A stretch of DNA of 64,000 nt. Origin: Streptomyces sp. A1277 (lineage in GTDB: Bacteria; Actinomycetota; Actinomycetes; Streptomycetales; Streptomycetaceae). The stretch lies in NCBI RefSeq assembly GCF_004795015.1, contig NZ_SSBI01000034.1:1-64000 (forward strand), read 5' to 3'. The translations under genes and the position numbers were made by a program. The notes beneath the pieces were generated by a model. The model was given only the letters and a program-made list of their open reading frames with translations. It was not told where the DNA came from and searched no databases. This document shows, in pieces, positions 55,214 to 63,520 of this stretch (positions within the stretch are counted from its first letter, which is position 1; each line of letters starts with the position of its first letter).

Positions 55214-56499
55214 TTGGCGACCGGTTCCAGCAGCTCGCGCCCGCCCAGATAGGGGCGCAGCACCTCGGGCACCCGGACCGAACCATCGGCCAGCTGGTGG
55301 TTCTCCAGGATCGCCACGATGGTGCGCGGCACGGCGCAGAGCGTGCCGTTCAGCGTGGCCGGCGGCTGCACGACCTTCTTGCCGTCGCGGTTGTCGCGCA
55401 TCCGGACGGAGAGCCTGCGCGCCTGGAACTCGCCGCAGTTGGAGGCGGACGTGAGCTCGCGGTACTTGCCCTGGGTCGGAATCCACGCCTCGCAGTCGTA
55501 CTTCCTGGTGGCCGAGGCCCCCAGGTCGCCGCTGGCGACGTCGATCACCTGGAAGGGCAGCTCAAGACCGGTGAGCCACTGCTTCTCCCACTCCAGCAGG
55601 CGCAGGTGCTCGGCCTCCGCGTCGGCCGGGTCGACGTACGTGAACATCTCGACCTTGTCGAACTGGTGGACCCGGAAGATCCCGCGGGTGTCCTTGCCGT
55701 ACGTACCCGCCTCGCGACGGAAGCAGGGCGAGAAGCCGGCGTAGCGCAGCGGCAGCTTGTCCGCGTCGATGATCTCGTCCATGTGGTAGGCGGCGAGCGG
55801 CACCTCGGAGGTGCCGACCAGGTACTGGTCGTCCTTCTCCAGGTGGTAGACGTCCTCGGCGGCCTGGCCGAGGAATCCGGTGCCCTCCATGGCGCGCGGG
55901 CGGACCAGCGCCGGGGTGAGCATCGGGGTGAACCCGGCCTCGGTGGCCTGGGCGATCGCCGCGTTGACGAGGGCGAGCTCCAGCAGCGCGCCCACGCCGG
56001 TCAGGTAGTAGAAGCGGGAGCCGGAGACCTTGGCGCCGCGCTCCATGTCGATCGCGCCCAGTGCCTCGCCGAGCTCCAGGTGGTCCTTGGGCTCGAATCC
56101 CTCTGCGCCGAAGTCGCGGATCGTTCCGTGCGTCTCCAGGACGACGAAGTCCTCCTCGCCGCCGACCGGCACGTCCGGGTGGACGATGTTGCCGAGCCGG
56201 AGCAGCAGGTTCCTGGTCTCCGCGTCGGCCTCGTCCTGTGCCGCGTCGGCCGCCTTGACGTCGGCCTTGAGCTGCTCGGCCCGCTTCAGCAGCGCGGCGC
56301 GCTCTTCGGGGGACGCCTTGGGGATGAGTTTGCCGAGCGCTTTCTGCTCGGAGCGGAGCTCGTCGAAGGCGACCCCGGACGACCTGCGCCGTTCGTCGGC
56401 GGAGAGCAGGGCGTCGACGAGCGCGACGTCCTCTCCCCGGTTGCGCTGGGAGGCGCGAACACGGTCGGGGTCCTCACGAATCAGGCGAAGGTCAATCAC
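55210..56499 (-). CDS. serS: Serine--tRNA ligase
   Basis: A 429-residue class II synthetase. The N-terminal coiled-coil arm that grips the tRNA long variable arm spans about 28-105. Motif 2 reads FSPCFRREAGTYGKDTRGIFRVHQF and motif 3 contains the TIVAILENHQ-region Arg loop. It charges tRNA-Ser with serine. GTG start with GGAGGAG upstream. Length is normal. Confidence 0.97.
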   Translation of the reverse strand: MIDLRLIREDPDRVRASQRNRGEDVALVDALLSADERRRSSGVAFDELRSEQKALGKLIPKASPEERAALLKRAEQLKADVKAADAAQDEADAETRNLLLRLGNIVHPDVPVGGEEDFVVLETHGTIRDFGAEGFEPKDHLELGEALGAIDMERGAKVSGSRFYYLTGVGALLELALVNAAIAQATEAGFTPMLTPALVRPRAMEGTGFLGQAAEDVYHLEKDDQYLVGTSEVPLAAYHMDEIIDADKLPLRYAGFSPCFRREAGTYGKDTRGIFRVHQFDKVEMFTYVDPADAEAEHLRLLEWEKQWLTGLELPFQVIDVASGDLGASATRKYDCEAWIPTQGKYRELTSASNCGEFQARRLSVRMRDNRDGKKVVQPPATLNGTLCAVPRTIVAILENHQLADGSVRVPEVLRPYLGGRELLEPVAK

Positions 56500-56713
56500 T
56501 CCTCCAGGCTACCGGTGTCGGCCTCCCTCGCTGGCGCCGATAGGGATGAGCGTGGCGCTTTGCCCGAATTGCCGGTATTTGGCATTCTGGAATGGATCAA
56601 GAGCAGGGATTCGGTCCGTGCGTCGAGAAAGATTCCCTATTCCCCTAAATGGGGCAGAAGGGGCGGGGTTTCTTGACGCATCAGCCTTGTCGGGCGCGGC
56701 AGTTGGTTGCGGC

Positions 56714-57011
56714 TTGTCCACAGGAATGGGTGGCCCGTCAAAGTTATCCACAGGCTGTGGGGGAAGTCTGTGGACGTGGAGGGGGTCATTCCGGCAGTCC
56801 TGTGAAAGCGCATGGATTCACAGTTCAAACCCGCTTCACACGCTCGTTCGGGTGGGAATTGCTCGCCCTAAAGGGTTGATCAACGGAATTGAGCTGACAC
56901 CAGTGGTCCTGGAGCTCCATGGGCGGGTGTGGGCGGACTGCGTGGATTTGTCGACCATGTCGCATTGCGGTGTCGACTTGTCCCCAGGCCGAGGTGCGCC
57001 CCTGTGGATAA
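56714..57011. promoter_or_regulatory. DnaA-box-like cluster in the serS-pheA gap
   Basis: The 592-bp non-coding gap 56500-57091 holds TTGTCCACA (56714-56722), TTATCCACA (56744-56752), a weaker TGTGGACGT (56769-56777) and TGTGGATAA (57003-57011). The first three lie within 64 bp. The gap is less GC-rich than its surroundings. I see no open reading frame with family features in it. Possible roles are DnaA titration or DnaA-controlled promoters for serS. Confidence 0.6.
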
Positions 57012-57091
57012 CTTTTCGCTGTAAGGCAATCAGCTGATCCAACCGGCCGCGCGGGCGCGCGACGAGCCGCTGCCCGCCCCGCCGGGCTCCC

Positions 57092-58027
57092 TCAGGCGCG
57101 TCCGTCCTGATTGCGGGCCAGCCAGTCCGAAGCCTCGGTGAACTCGGCGTCGGATGTCCCCGGGCGTAGCGGACGTACCTCCGCCGGCGTCACACCGGCC
57201 CGCGGGTACGAACCGAGGAACCGCACGTTCGGGCAGATCCGCTTCAGCCCCATCAGCGCCTCGCCGACCCGGCGGTCGGAGATGTGGCCCTCGGCGTCCA
57301 CCGCGAAGCAGTAGTTGCCGATGCCCGCCCCGGTCGGGCGGGACTGGATGAGCATCAGGTTCACCCCGCGCACCGCGAACTCCTGGAGCAGTTCGAGCAG
57401 GGCGCCGGGGTGGTCGTCCCCCAGCCAGATGACGACGGAGGTCTTGTCCGCGCCGGTCGGCGCCGCGGGCCGGGCCGGCCGGCCCACCAGCACGAAGCGG
57501 GTCTGTGCGTTCTCCGCGTCATGGATCTCGGTGACCAGCGGTTCGAGCCCGTACGTCGCCGCCGCGAACTCCCCCGCGAACGCGGCATCGTACCGGCCCT
57601 CCTGCACGAGCCGCGCCCCGTCCGCGTTGGACGCCGCCGACTCCCATACGGCCTGCGGGAGATGGGCGGCCATCCAGTTGCGCACCTGCGGCTGCGCGGC
57701 CGGGTGGGCGGTGACCGTCTTGATGTCGGACAGCTTGGTGCCGGGCCGCACGAGCAGCGCGAAGGTGATGGAGAGCAGCACCTCGCGGTAGATCATCAGC
57801 GGTTCGCCGCTGGTGAGCTGGTCGAGGGTGGTGGTGATGCCGCCCTCGACGGAGTTCTCGATCGGTACGAGCGCCGCGGCGGCCGTACCGTTGCGCACCG
57901 CGTCCAGAGCCGCCGGCACGGAGACCATCGGGACCAGTTCGCGGGTGGCGGCTTCCGGGAGCGTACGGAGGGCGACCTCGGTGAAGGTGCCCTCGGGGCC
58001 GAGATAGGCGTAGCGCGTGGCGGACAT
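57092..58027 (-). CDS. pheA: Prephenate dehydratase
   Basis: A 311-residue enzyme converting prephenate to phenylpyruvate for phenylalanine. The catalytic domain starts AYLGPEGTFTEVA and has PIENSVEGGI near 55-65 and the TRF-type motif in NAQTRFVLV. The C-terminal ACT domain (about 195-275) contains GALLELLQEF and the ESRP-like QSRPTG, implying Phe feedback. Monofunctional, without chorismate mutase, as in other actinobacteria. Confidence 0.96.
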   Translation of the reverse strand: MSATRYAYLGPEGTFTEVALRTLPEAATRELVPMVSVPAALDAVRNGTAAAALVPIENSVEGGITTTLDQLTSGEPLMIYREVLLSITFALLVRPGTKLSDIKTVTAHPAAQPQVRNWMAAHLPQAVWESAASNADGARLVQEGRYDAAFAGEFAAATYGLEPLVTEIHDAENAQTRFVLVGRPARPAAPTGADKTSVVIWLGDDHPGALLELLQEFAVRGVNLMLIQSRPTGAGIGNYCFAVDAEGHISDRRVGEALMGLKRICPNVRFLGSYPRAGVTPAEVRPLRPGTSDAEFTEASDWLARNQDGRA

Positions 58028-58072
58028 ACCGTCACCCTAATGCGCCGTGACGGCTCGAAAGCCCCGGACTGT

Positions 58073-58089
58073 TGAGCCGTTTCGGCTCA
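58073..58089 (-). terminator. Small hairpin overlapping the dtpA stop
   Basis: TGAGCCG (58073-58079) and CGGCTCA (58083-58089) form a 7-bp stem with a TTT loop over the stop codon of the peroxidase gene. It may attenuate readthrough into pheA, which starts 60 bp further on. Confidence 0.5.
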
Positions 58090-59403
58090 GGACTCCAGAA
58101 GCCGCTGCCCCACGTACTCCCCGGCCGCCGCCCCGCCCGGCACCGCGAACAGCCCGCTCGCCTCGTGGCGCAGGAAGGGGGAGAGCGCGTCCCCCCGGTC
58201 GAGCTTGCGCTGTACGGGCACGAAGCCGCGCAGCGGATCGGCCTGCCAGCAGATGAACAGCAGCCCGGCGTCCGGGGTGCCGTCGTCGGCGATGCCGTCG
58301 TGGTACGAGAACGGCCGGCGCAGCATCGCCGCGCCGCTGTTGCGCTCGGGGGAGGAGATCCGGGCGTGCGCGTTGGCCGGGATCAGGAGCTCGCCGTCGG
58401 GCCCCGCCTTGTCGAGGTCCATCGCGGTGGTCTCGGTGCCGCCGCTGAGCGGGGCGCCGTCCGCCTTGCGCCGGCCGATGACCCGCTCCTGGCGCTCCAC
58501 CGGGAGCTTCTCCCAGTCGTCGAGCAGCATCCTGATCCGCCGGACCACCGCGTACGAGCCGCCCGCGAGCCAGTCGTACGCCGCGTCCTGGCCGCCGGGG
58601 ACGAAGACCCGCTTGCCGAAGTCGCTGTCGGCCGGCTTCGGGTTGCCGGTGCCGTCGATCTGGCCCATCAGGTTGCGGGTCGTCATCGGCTTGGCGGTGG
58701 CGCCGGGGGTGCGGTTGAAGCCGTTCATCTGCCAGCGCACGGTGGCCGTCGAGCCGGCCTCCTTCTGTACGGCCCGCAGGGCGTGGAAGGCGACGAGTGC
58801 GTCGTCGGCGCCGATCTGCACCCAGAGATCACCGTTGGACCGCCCGGCGTCGAGGTGGTCGGACGAGAACGGCGGCAGGGGGTCGAGGCCCGGGGGGCGA
58901 CGGGCGGCCAGGCCCGTGCGTTCGAAGAAGGTGGCGCCGAAGCCGAAGGTGACGGTCAGCGAGGACGGCCCCGCGTCCAGCGCGACACCGGTGTCGTGCC
59001 CGCTGCCGTCCGCCGCGCCGCCGGTGACGGGTGCGCCGGCCATCAGCCGCTGGGCCGCGGCGGACCAGCGGCGCATCAGTGCGGCGGCTTCCTTGCGCCC
59101 GGCGCCGGCGGCCAGGTCGAAGGCGATGAGGTGACCGCACGCCTGAAGCGGAGTGGTGATCCCCGGTTGATGTTTCCCGTGAAACATCACCTCGGTGGAG
59201 CCGACCGAAGTCAGCGCTGTCGGTGTCTCGTCGCGCGTGGCGGCATAGCCGGTGGCACCGCCGGCGGCTCCGAGCACCAGCCCGGTCGCCCCGGCCGCAC
59301 CCGCCGTGCCGAGCAGCCGCCGCCGGGAAATGGCCCCGGACCCGCTGTCCTCGCTGTTCCCACTGCTCTTGCCGCTCTTGCTGCTTGTGCTGTTTCCGCT
59401 CAC
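58087..59403 (-). CDS. dtpA: Tat-exported dye-decolourising peroxidase
   Basis: A 438-residue haem peroxidase. A twin-arginine signal (SRRRLLGTAGAAGATG, near 28-45) directs export. The DyP motif GQIDGTGNPK carries the catalytic Asp, and the distal NAHARISSPERN / RRPFSYHDG region supplies the haem-ligand His and conserved Arg. DtpA of Streptomyces lividans, encoded with ecuC and sco, is linked to copper trafficking and GlxA-dependent development. GTG at 59403. Nine bases after the CopCD-like gene, last in the operon. Confidence 0.92.
   Translation of the reverse strand: MSGNSTSSKSGKSSGNSEDSGSGAISRRRLLGTAGAAGATGLVLGAAGGATGYAATRDETPTALTSVGSTEVMFHGKHQPGITTPLQACGHLIAFDLAAGAGRKEAAALMRRWSAAAQRLMAGAPVTGGAADGSGHDTGVALDAGPSSLTVTFGFGATFFERTGLAARRPPGLDPLPPFSSDHLDAGRSNGDLWVQIGADDALVAFHALRAVQKEAGSTATVRWQMNGFNRTPGATAKPMTTRNLMGQIDGTGNPKPADSDFGKRVFVPGGQDAAYDWLAGGSYAVVRRIRMLLDDWEKLPVERQERVIGRRKADGAPLSGGTETTAMDLDKAGPDGELLIPANAHARISSPERNSGAAMLRRPFSYHDGIADDGTPDAGLLFICWQADPLRGFVPVQRKLDRGDALSPFLRHEASGLFAVPGGAAAGEYVGQRLLES
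59172..59185. promoter_or_regulatory. parS-like palindrome with one mismatch
   Basis: GTTTCCCGTGAAAC differs from the parS core GTTTCACGTGAAAC at one central base. The flanking bases extend symmetry to 59170-59187. It encodes MFHGK inside dtpA. It may be a degenerate ParB site. Confidence 0.5.
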
Positions 59404-59411
59404 GGTCCTGC

Positions 59412-61445
59412 TCAGCCGATCTTCACGTTCTTGTCGACCGTCGTCTGGTCGATGTCCGAGGTCCGCACGGTGACCGCGACGTTCCAGTTCCCCGCGATCG
59501 GGAGCTGGAGGCCGGTAGCGGTCCAGTGCCCCTCGGTCAGCCGGACGGGGACGGCCGGGAGGGGGCCGATGTCCTTGGACTTCAGGGTGAAGGCGAGCTT
59601 CACCTCGGGGACGTCCATGGCCTTTCCGCCGCTGTCCTCGATCCACAGGTGGAGCACGTTGGCTCCGGTACGGCCCGGGTCGATGTCCATCCGTACGGTG
59701 CCCTTGCCGTTCTCGCCGCCCGTGTCGAACGGCAGCGAGAGGTTGACGGGCCCGTCCGCCACGGGTGCGGCGGCCGCCGTCGACGAGCGCGCCTCCTCCT
59801 CCGTGCGCCCCGGCTCGGTCGAGGTCAGGACGGTGGTCACGGCCAGCAGGGCCACGGCGACGCCGACCTCGGCCAGCACGGAGCGGCGCAGCGCCGCGCG
59901 CCCGGGGTCGGCGTCACGTATCCGCTTCTTCTCGGCCGCGGCCACGGCGGCCCGCTGCCGGGCGAGCTGGGCGGCCCGGCCGGGGTCCGAGGGGTTCTGC
60001 GCCTCGGCCGTCTCCCCGGGCCGGGTGGTCTCCGTAACGCCTTCCTCTTCCTCCGCGCCCGGAGCACCGGAAGCGGCGGCCTCTTCCTCCGCGCCCGGAG
60101 AACCAGCAGCGGTGGCCTCTTCTCCCGCGCCCGGACCACCGGCAGCGGCGGCTGCCTGCTCCGTGGCGCCGACCCCCGCAAGCCGCCCCGTCCACCGGCG
60201 GGACACCGACGCGACCCCGACCAGCACGGCGACGAGCGCCACCTTGGCGAGCAGCAGCTGTCCGTATCCGGTGCCGGTCAGCGCCGACCAGGTGCCGAGC
60301 TGCCGCCACGACTGGTAGATCCCGGTCGCGACGAGGAGGACCACACTGGTGAACGCGATCGCGGAGAAGCGCCGTACCGCGGCCTCGGGGAGGTCCGGGG
60401 TGCGGTACAGCGCGGTCAGCAGAGCCGTGAGCCCGCCCAGCCACGCCGCGACGGCCAGCAGGTGCAGCACGTCCACGGGCATCGCGATGCCGGGCTGGAT
60501 GCCGGTCGACGCGTGCTCGGCCAGTGCCCAGGTCCCGGCGATGCCGGCGGCGATGACCGCGCCGCCGATGGCGAGGCCGAAGGTGAGGTCCTTCTTCTCG
60601 CGCGGGTCCTCGCGCTTGGCGTACGCGCCGAACAGCACCGCGACGAACAGCGCGCCGGCACCGAGCAGCAGGAGCCGCGAGACGAGCGCGGCGCCGGGCT
60701 TGGTGTCGAGGACGGCCTTCAGACCGTCGAGGTCGAGCACGTCCCCGAGCTTCCCGGACCCGGTGTACGGGTTGCGCAGGAGCAGCATCGCGATCGTGGC
60801 CGCGGTGAGCGTCATCCAGCCGCCCACCACCAGGCGCTGCAGCGGACGTGCGCCCGCGCCGCGCTGCCAGCAGGCCAGGACGAAGGCGGCGCCGCCCGCG
60901 AGCACGATGAACCCGGCGTACGCGGCGTAGCGCGCGATGCCGTAGAGCGTACCGACGAGACCGCCCCCGGCCTCGTTGTCGGGGAGGGCGACGGTGGTTG
61001 CGGAGGGCGCGCCGATGGAGAAGGTGAAGGCGCCGGAGACCGGGTGGCTGTCGGCGGAGACCGCCTGCCAGGCGACGGTGTACGTACCGTCGGGCAGGCC
61101 GGTGCGCAGGGCGACGCCGTATTTCACGGTGGAGCCGCTGTGCAGGTCGCGCGGGGCGGCCTGGGTGTCGGCGCGCTTGCCCGAGGGGTCGAGGATGCGG
61201 ATGGAGTCCGCGCTGAGGGCGACCTGTTCGGAGAAGGTGAGGGTGACCTCCTTGGGTGCGGTGGCGACCACCGCCCCGTCCTGCGGATCGCTCCCGGTGA
61301 GTGCGGCATGGGCCGACGCGGGGCCCGCGACGGCCAGCAGCAGACCGAACACCGCGCCGACGAGTGCGGCGAGGAGTCCGGCCGCGGCGAGCGGCCGTCG
61401 TGCGGCGGACGGGGGCGGCCCGAAGTGCGGGGCGGTGGCTGTCAT
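59412..61445 (-). CDS. CopC-CopD fusion copper transport protein (YcnJ-like)
   Basis: A 677-residue protein. After a signal peptide (cleavage near ASAHAAL) comes a CopC cupredoxin-like domain, beginning with the copper-binding His after cleavage. A CopD membrane domain of about eight helices spans 165-450, and a C-terminal extracytoplasmic YtkA-like domain covers about 565-677. A low-complexity linker with three 12-residue repeats sits near 430-468. It likely imports or buffers copper at the membrane. ATG at 61445; part of the ycnI-like - sco - ecuC - copCD - dtpA operon. Confidence 0.9.
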   Translation of the reverse strand: MTATAPHFGPPPSAARRPLAAAGLLAALVGAVFGLLLAVAGPASAHAALTGSDPQDGAVVATAPKEVTLTFSEQVALSADSIRILDPSGKRADTQAAPRDLHSGSTVKYGVALRTGLPDGTYTVAWQAVSADSHPVSGAFTFSIGAPSATTVALPDNEAGGGLVGTLYGIARYAAYAGFIVLAGGAAFVLACWQRGAGARPLQRLVVGGWMTLTAATIAMLLLRNPYTGSGKLGDVLDLDGLKAVLDTKPGAALVSRLLLLGAGALFVAVLFGAYAKREDPREKKDLTFGLAIGGAVIAAGIAGTWALAEHASTGIQPGIAMPVDVLHLLAVAAWLGGLTALLTALYRTPDLPEAAVRRFSAIAFTSVVLLVATGIYQSWRQLGTWSALTGTGYGQLLLAKVALVAVLVGVASVSRRWTGRLAGVGATEQAAAAAGGPGAGEEATAAGSPGAEEEAAASGAPGAEEEEGVTETTRPGETAEAQNPSDPGRAAQLARQRAAVAAAEKKRIRDADPGRAALRRSVLAEVGVAVALLAVTTVLTSTEPGRTEEEARSSTAAAAPVADGPVNLSLPFDTGGENGKGTVRMDIDPGRTGANVLHLWIEDSGGKAMDVPEVKLAFTLKSKDIGPLPAVPVRLTEGHWTATGLQLPIAGNWNVAVTVRTSDIDQTTVDKNVKIG
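60046..60153. repeat. Three 36-bp tandem repeats within the CopCD gene
   Basis: Units at 60046-60081, 60082-60117 and 60118-60153 encode 12-residue repeats of the type GSPGAEEEAAA. The units differ at several bases, so the array is not recent. It forms a flexible acidic linker between membrane and C-terminal domains. Confidence 0.85.
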
Positions 61446-61459
61446 GGTCTGTCAGTCCC

Positions 61460-61918
61460 TCACTGCTTCTTCGGGTTGTGGGTGGTCTCCTTCACGGGAA
61501 GGTCGACCTTGACCGAGCCGGCCTTCTCGAAGTGCAGCTCCACGGACACCTTCTGGCCCTGCTTGGGCTGCTGCTTGAGCTTCGCGAACATGATGTGGCT
61601 GCCACCGCGTTCGAGGTCCAGCTCACCGCCCGCGGGCACGTCGAAGGACGTCACCTCGCGCATGACCTGGTTCTTCGTCTCGTGGATCGTGACGTCGTCC
61701 GAGAGCGAGCTGGTGACCGAGGTGAGGCGGTCGCCTCCGGTGCCGTGGTTCTGCACGACGAGGAAGCCGGCCGCCATGTCGTTGACGGGCTGCGGCATGA
61801 ACGCGCCGATGACCTTCAGCTCCGGCTGCTGCGAGGAGTCGGAGGAGGACGAGCACCCCGCCAGCGTCAGACCCGTGGTGAGGGTCAGGACGCCGGCGAG
61901 GGCCGTACGGCGGTTCAC
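61460..61918 (-). CDS. ecuC: Extracellular copper chaperone, PCu(A)C type
   Basis: A 152-residue lipoprotein with lipobox LAGC near residue 21. The PCu(A)C ligands are visible as IHET, M in NQVMREV, and HIM in GGSHIMF, which bind Cu(I). EcuC passes copper to Sco in Streptomyces lividans. GTG start overlaps the sco stop (GTGA). Confidence 0.93.
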   Translation of the reverse strand: MNRRTALAGVLTLTTGLTLAGCSSSSDSSQQPELKVIGAFMPQPVNDMAAGFLVVQNHGTGGDRLTSVTSSLSDDVTIHETKNQVMREVTSFDVPAGGELDLERGGSHIMFAKLKQQPKQGQKVSVELHFEKAGSVKVDLPVKETTHNPKKQ

Positions 61919-62568
61919 GGGTTCTCCCCCTTGACGATCTTGGGGAGGTCCTTGGTGTAGTCGTCGGGCGTGGTGTCCTCGCTGTACAGCACGTACCCCT
62001 GGTCGGTCTTCGAGGAGAACGCGATGACCTGCGAGCCGTGCATCGAGACGACCGTGCCGTCCTTCTCCTTCTTCGGCGCGTCCATGCCGATGCCGATCTG
62101 CCGGGCGCCCGCCTGGATGGTCGGGAAGTCGCCGGTGAGACCGATGAAGGAGGGGTCCTGGGCCTTGAGCCAGCTGCCCAGCGAGGCGGGGGTGTCCCGC
62201 TCCGGGTCGGTGGTGACGAAGATGACCTGGAGCTTGTCCTGGTCGGCTGCGGGGAGGGACTTCTTGGCGATCGCGATGTTGCTCATGATGAGCGGGCAGA
62301 CGTCGGGGCAGTTGGTGTAGCCGAAGTAGATGAGCGTCGGCTTGCCCTTGGTCTTCTCGCGCAGGTCGTACTTCTTGCCGTGCGTGTCGGTCAGGACGAG
62401 GTTCGGCTTGGTGAACGGCTGGTCGAGCACCGTCGCGGCCTTGGTCTTCGCCTCCACCGACACGTCGGCGATGGGCTTCTTGCTGTCGTTGTCGCTGCCG
62501 CCGCAGGCGGACAGGGTGAGCGCCGCCGCGACGACGAGCGCCGCGGCCGGCACGATCTTCTTAACCAT
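61915..62568 (-). CDS. sco: Sco copper chaperone
   Basis: A 217-residue SCO1/SenC lipoprotein with lipobox LSAC (near residue 22) and a thioredoxin fold. The copper site is CPDVC (CxxxC) near 92-96 and the distal His in MHGSQ near 177. It metallates the CuA site of cytochrome c oxidase and, in Streptomyces, GlxA. ATG at 62568; 49 bp after the ycnI-like stop. Confidence 0.95.
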   Translation of the reverse strand: MVKKIVPAAALVVAAALTLSACGGSDNDSKKPIADVSVEAKTKAATVLDQPFTKPNLVLTDTHGKKYDLREKTKGKPTLIYFGYTNCPDVCPLIMSNIAIAKKSLPAADQDKLQVIFVTTDPERDTPASLGSWLKAQDPSFIGLTGDFPTIQAGARQIGIGMDAPKKEKDGTVVSMHGSQVIAFSSKTDQGYVLYSEDTTPDDYTKDLPKIVKGENP

Positions 62569-62616
62569 GGAGCACTTTTCCTGGTGGGTCGGTGGAGCGG
62601 GTTGGGCCTGGTCGGG

Positions 62617-63354
62617 TCAGGTGGTGGTGCGGCGGCGGCCGGCCAGGACGCCGAAGGCGACGCCGGCGACACCGATGACGATGCCGATGACGCCGAGCAC
62701 CCGGGCGGCGTTGTCCTGGGAGGAGGCCGACGACGCGGTGGTGGTCTTCTCGCTCTGGCCGGAGGCGTCCGCGGAGTCGGAGGAGTCCGAGCCGGCCGCC
62801 GCGGCGGCCCCGTGCGCGTCACCGGCCGCGGCCGTCAGCTTGAGGACGGGAGCGGGGGTGTCGGGCTCGTCGGCGCCTTCCTTCTGCTCCTCGATCCAGC
62901 GGACGACCTCCTTGTTGGAGTACGTCTGGACGGCCTTGAACACCAGCTGGTCGGCGTCCTCGGGGAGCTGGCCGACGGACAGGGGGAACTGCTGGAAGCG
63001 GCCGGGTTCGATCTTGCCGCCGGTCCAGGTGACCTTGGAGACGGCCTCGTTGATCGTCTTGCCGTGCATCTCCAGCGGCTTGGCGAGCTTGCTGGTCGTC
63101 ACCTCGATGTTCCAGCCGGGCACCGGCTGCGGCATGACGGACGCCAGCGGGTGGTCGGTGGGGAAGCTGACCTCGAGCTTGGTCGTCGAGGCGTTGTCGC
63201 GTTCGTTGGGCACCTTGAAGTTGATGACGGCGTACCCGCCCTTGGCGGCCTCGCCCTGCGGCTGGACGCTGACGTGGGCGGAGGCCGTACCGGCGAGCAG
63301 CAGCACGGTGGACGCGGCGACACCGCCGGCGAGGGCGATGCGGGAAACGTTCAT
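62617..63354 (-). CDS. YcnI-like copper protein (DUF1775)
   Basis: A 245-residue secreted, membrane-anchored protein. Its signal peptide cleaves before HVSVQPQGEAAKGG, exposing the His of the copper-binding brace of DUF1775/YcnI. A Trp (PVPGWNIEV) follows as expected. A Ser/Ala-rich stalk and a C-terminal helix (VLGVIGIVIGVAGVAFGVLAGRRR) anchor it. The start at 63354 fits the signal peptide. First gene of the copper operon here. Confidence 0.92.
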   Translation of the reverse strand: MNVSRIALAGGVAASTVLLLAGTASAHVSVQPQGEAAKGGYAVINFKVPNERDNASTTKLEVSFPTDHPLASVMPQPVPGWNIEVTTSKLAKPLEMHGKTINEAVSKVTWTGGKIEPGRFQQFPLSVGQLPEDADQLVFKAVQTYSNKEVVRWIEEQKEGADEPDTPAPVLKLTAAAGDAHGAAAAAGSDSSDSADASGQSEKTTTASSASSQDNAARVLGVIGIVIGVAGVAFGVLAGRRRTTT

Positions 63355-63520
63355 GACAGGGATCACTCCACAGAGGCACGAAGGAAAGGGGCTCCGGCGC
63401 GCGGGTGCGCACCGGCATCGCGACGCCTCTTCCGTACGAGCGGCATGCGTGGACGGCCCGTACGCGCACCGGGAGGTGCGCGGCGTGGGCCGGGGCCGCA
63501 TCGCCGTGGAGGGCGTCGCG

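Noticed and set aside
60046..60153. CRISPR-like direct repeats
   Set aside because: The three 36-bp units are contiguous, in frame, and encode a linker in CopCD; there are no spacers. The arrays at 24183 and 28697 are also too short and lack spacers and cas genes.
59223..61934. A 903-codon plus-strand open frame over dtpA, copCD and ecuC
   Set aside because: Shadow frame of three recognised minus-strand genes with clear domains; composition is low-complexity.
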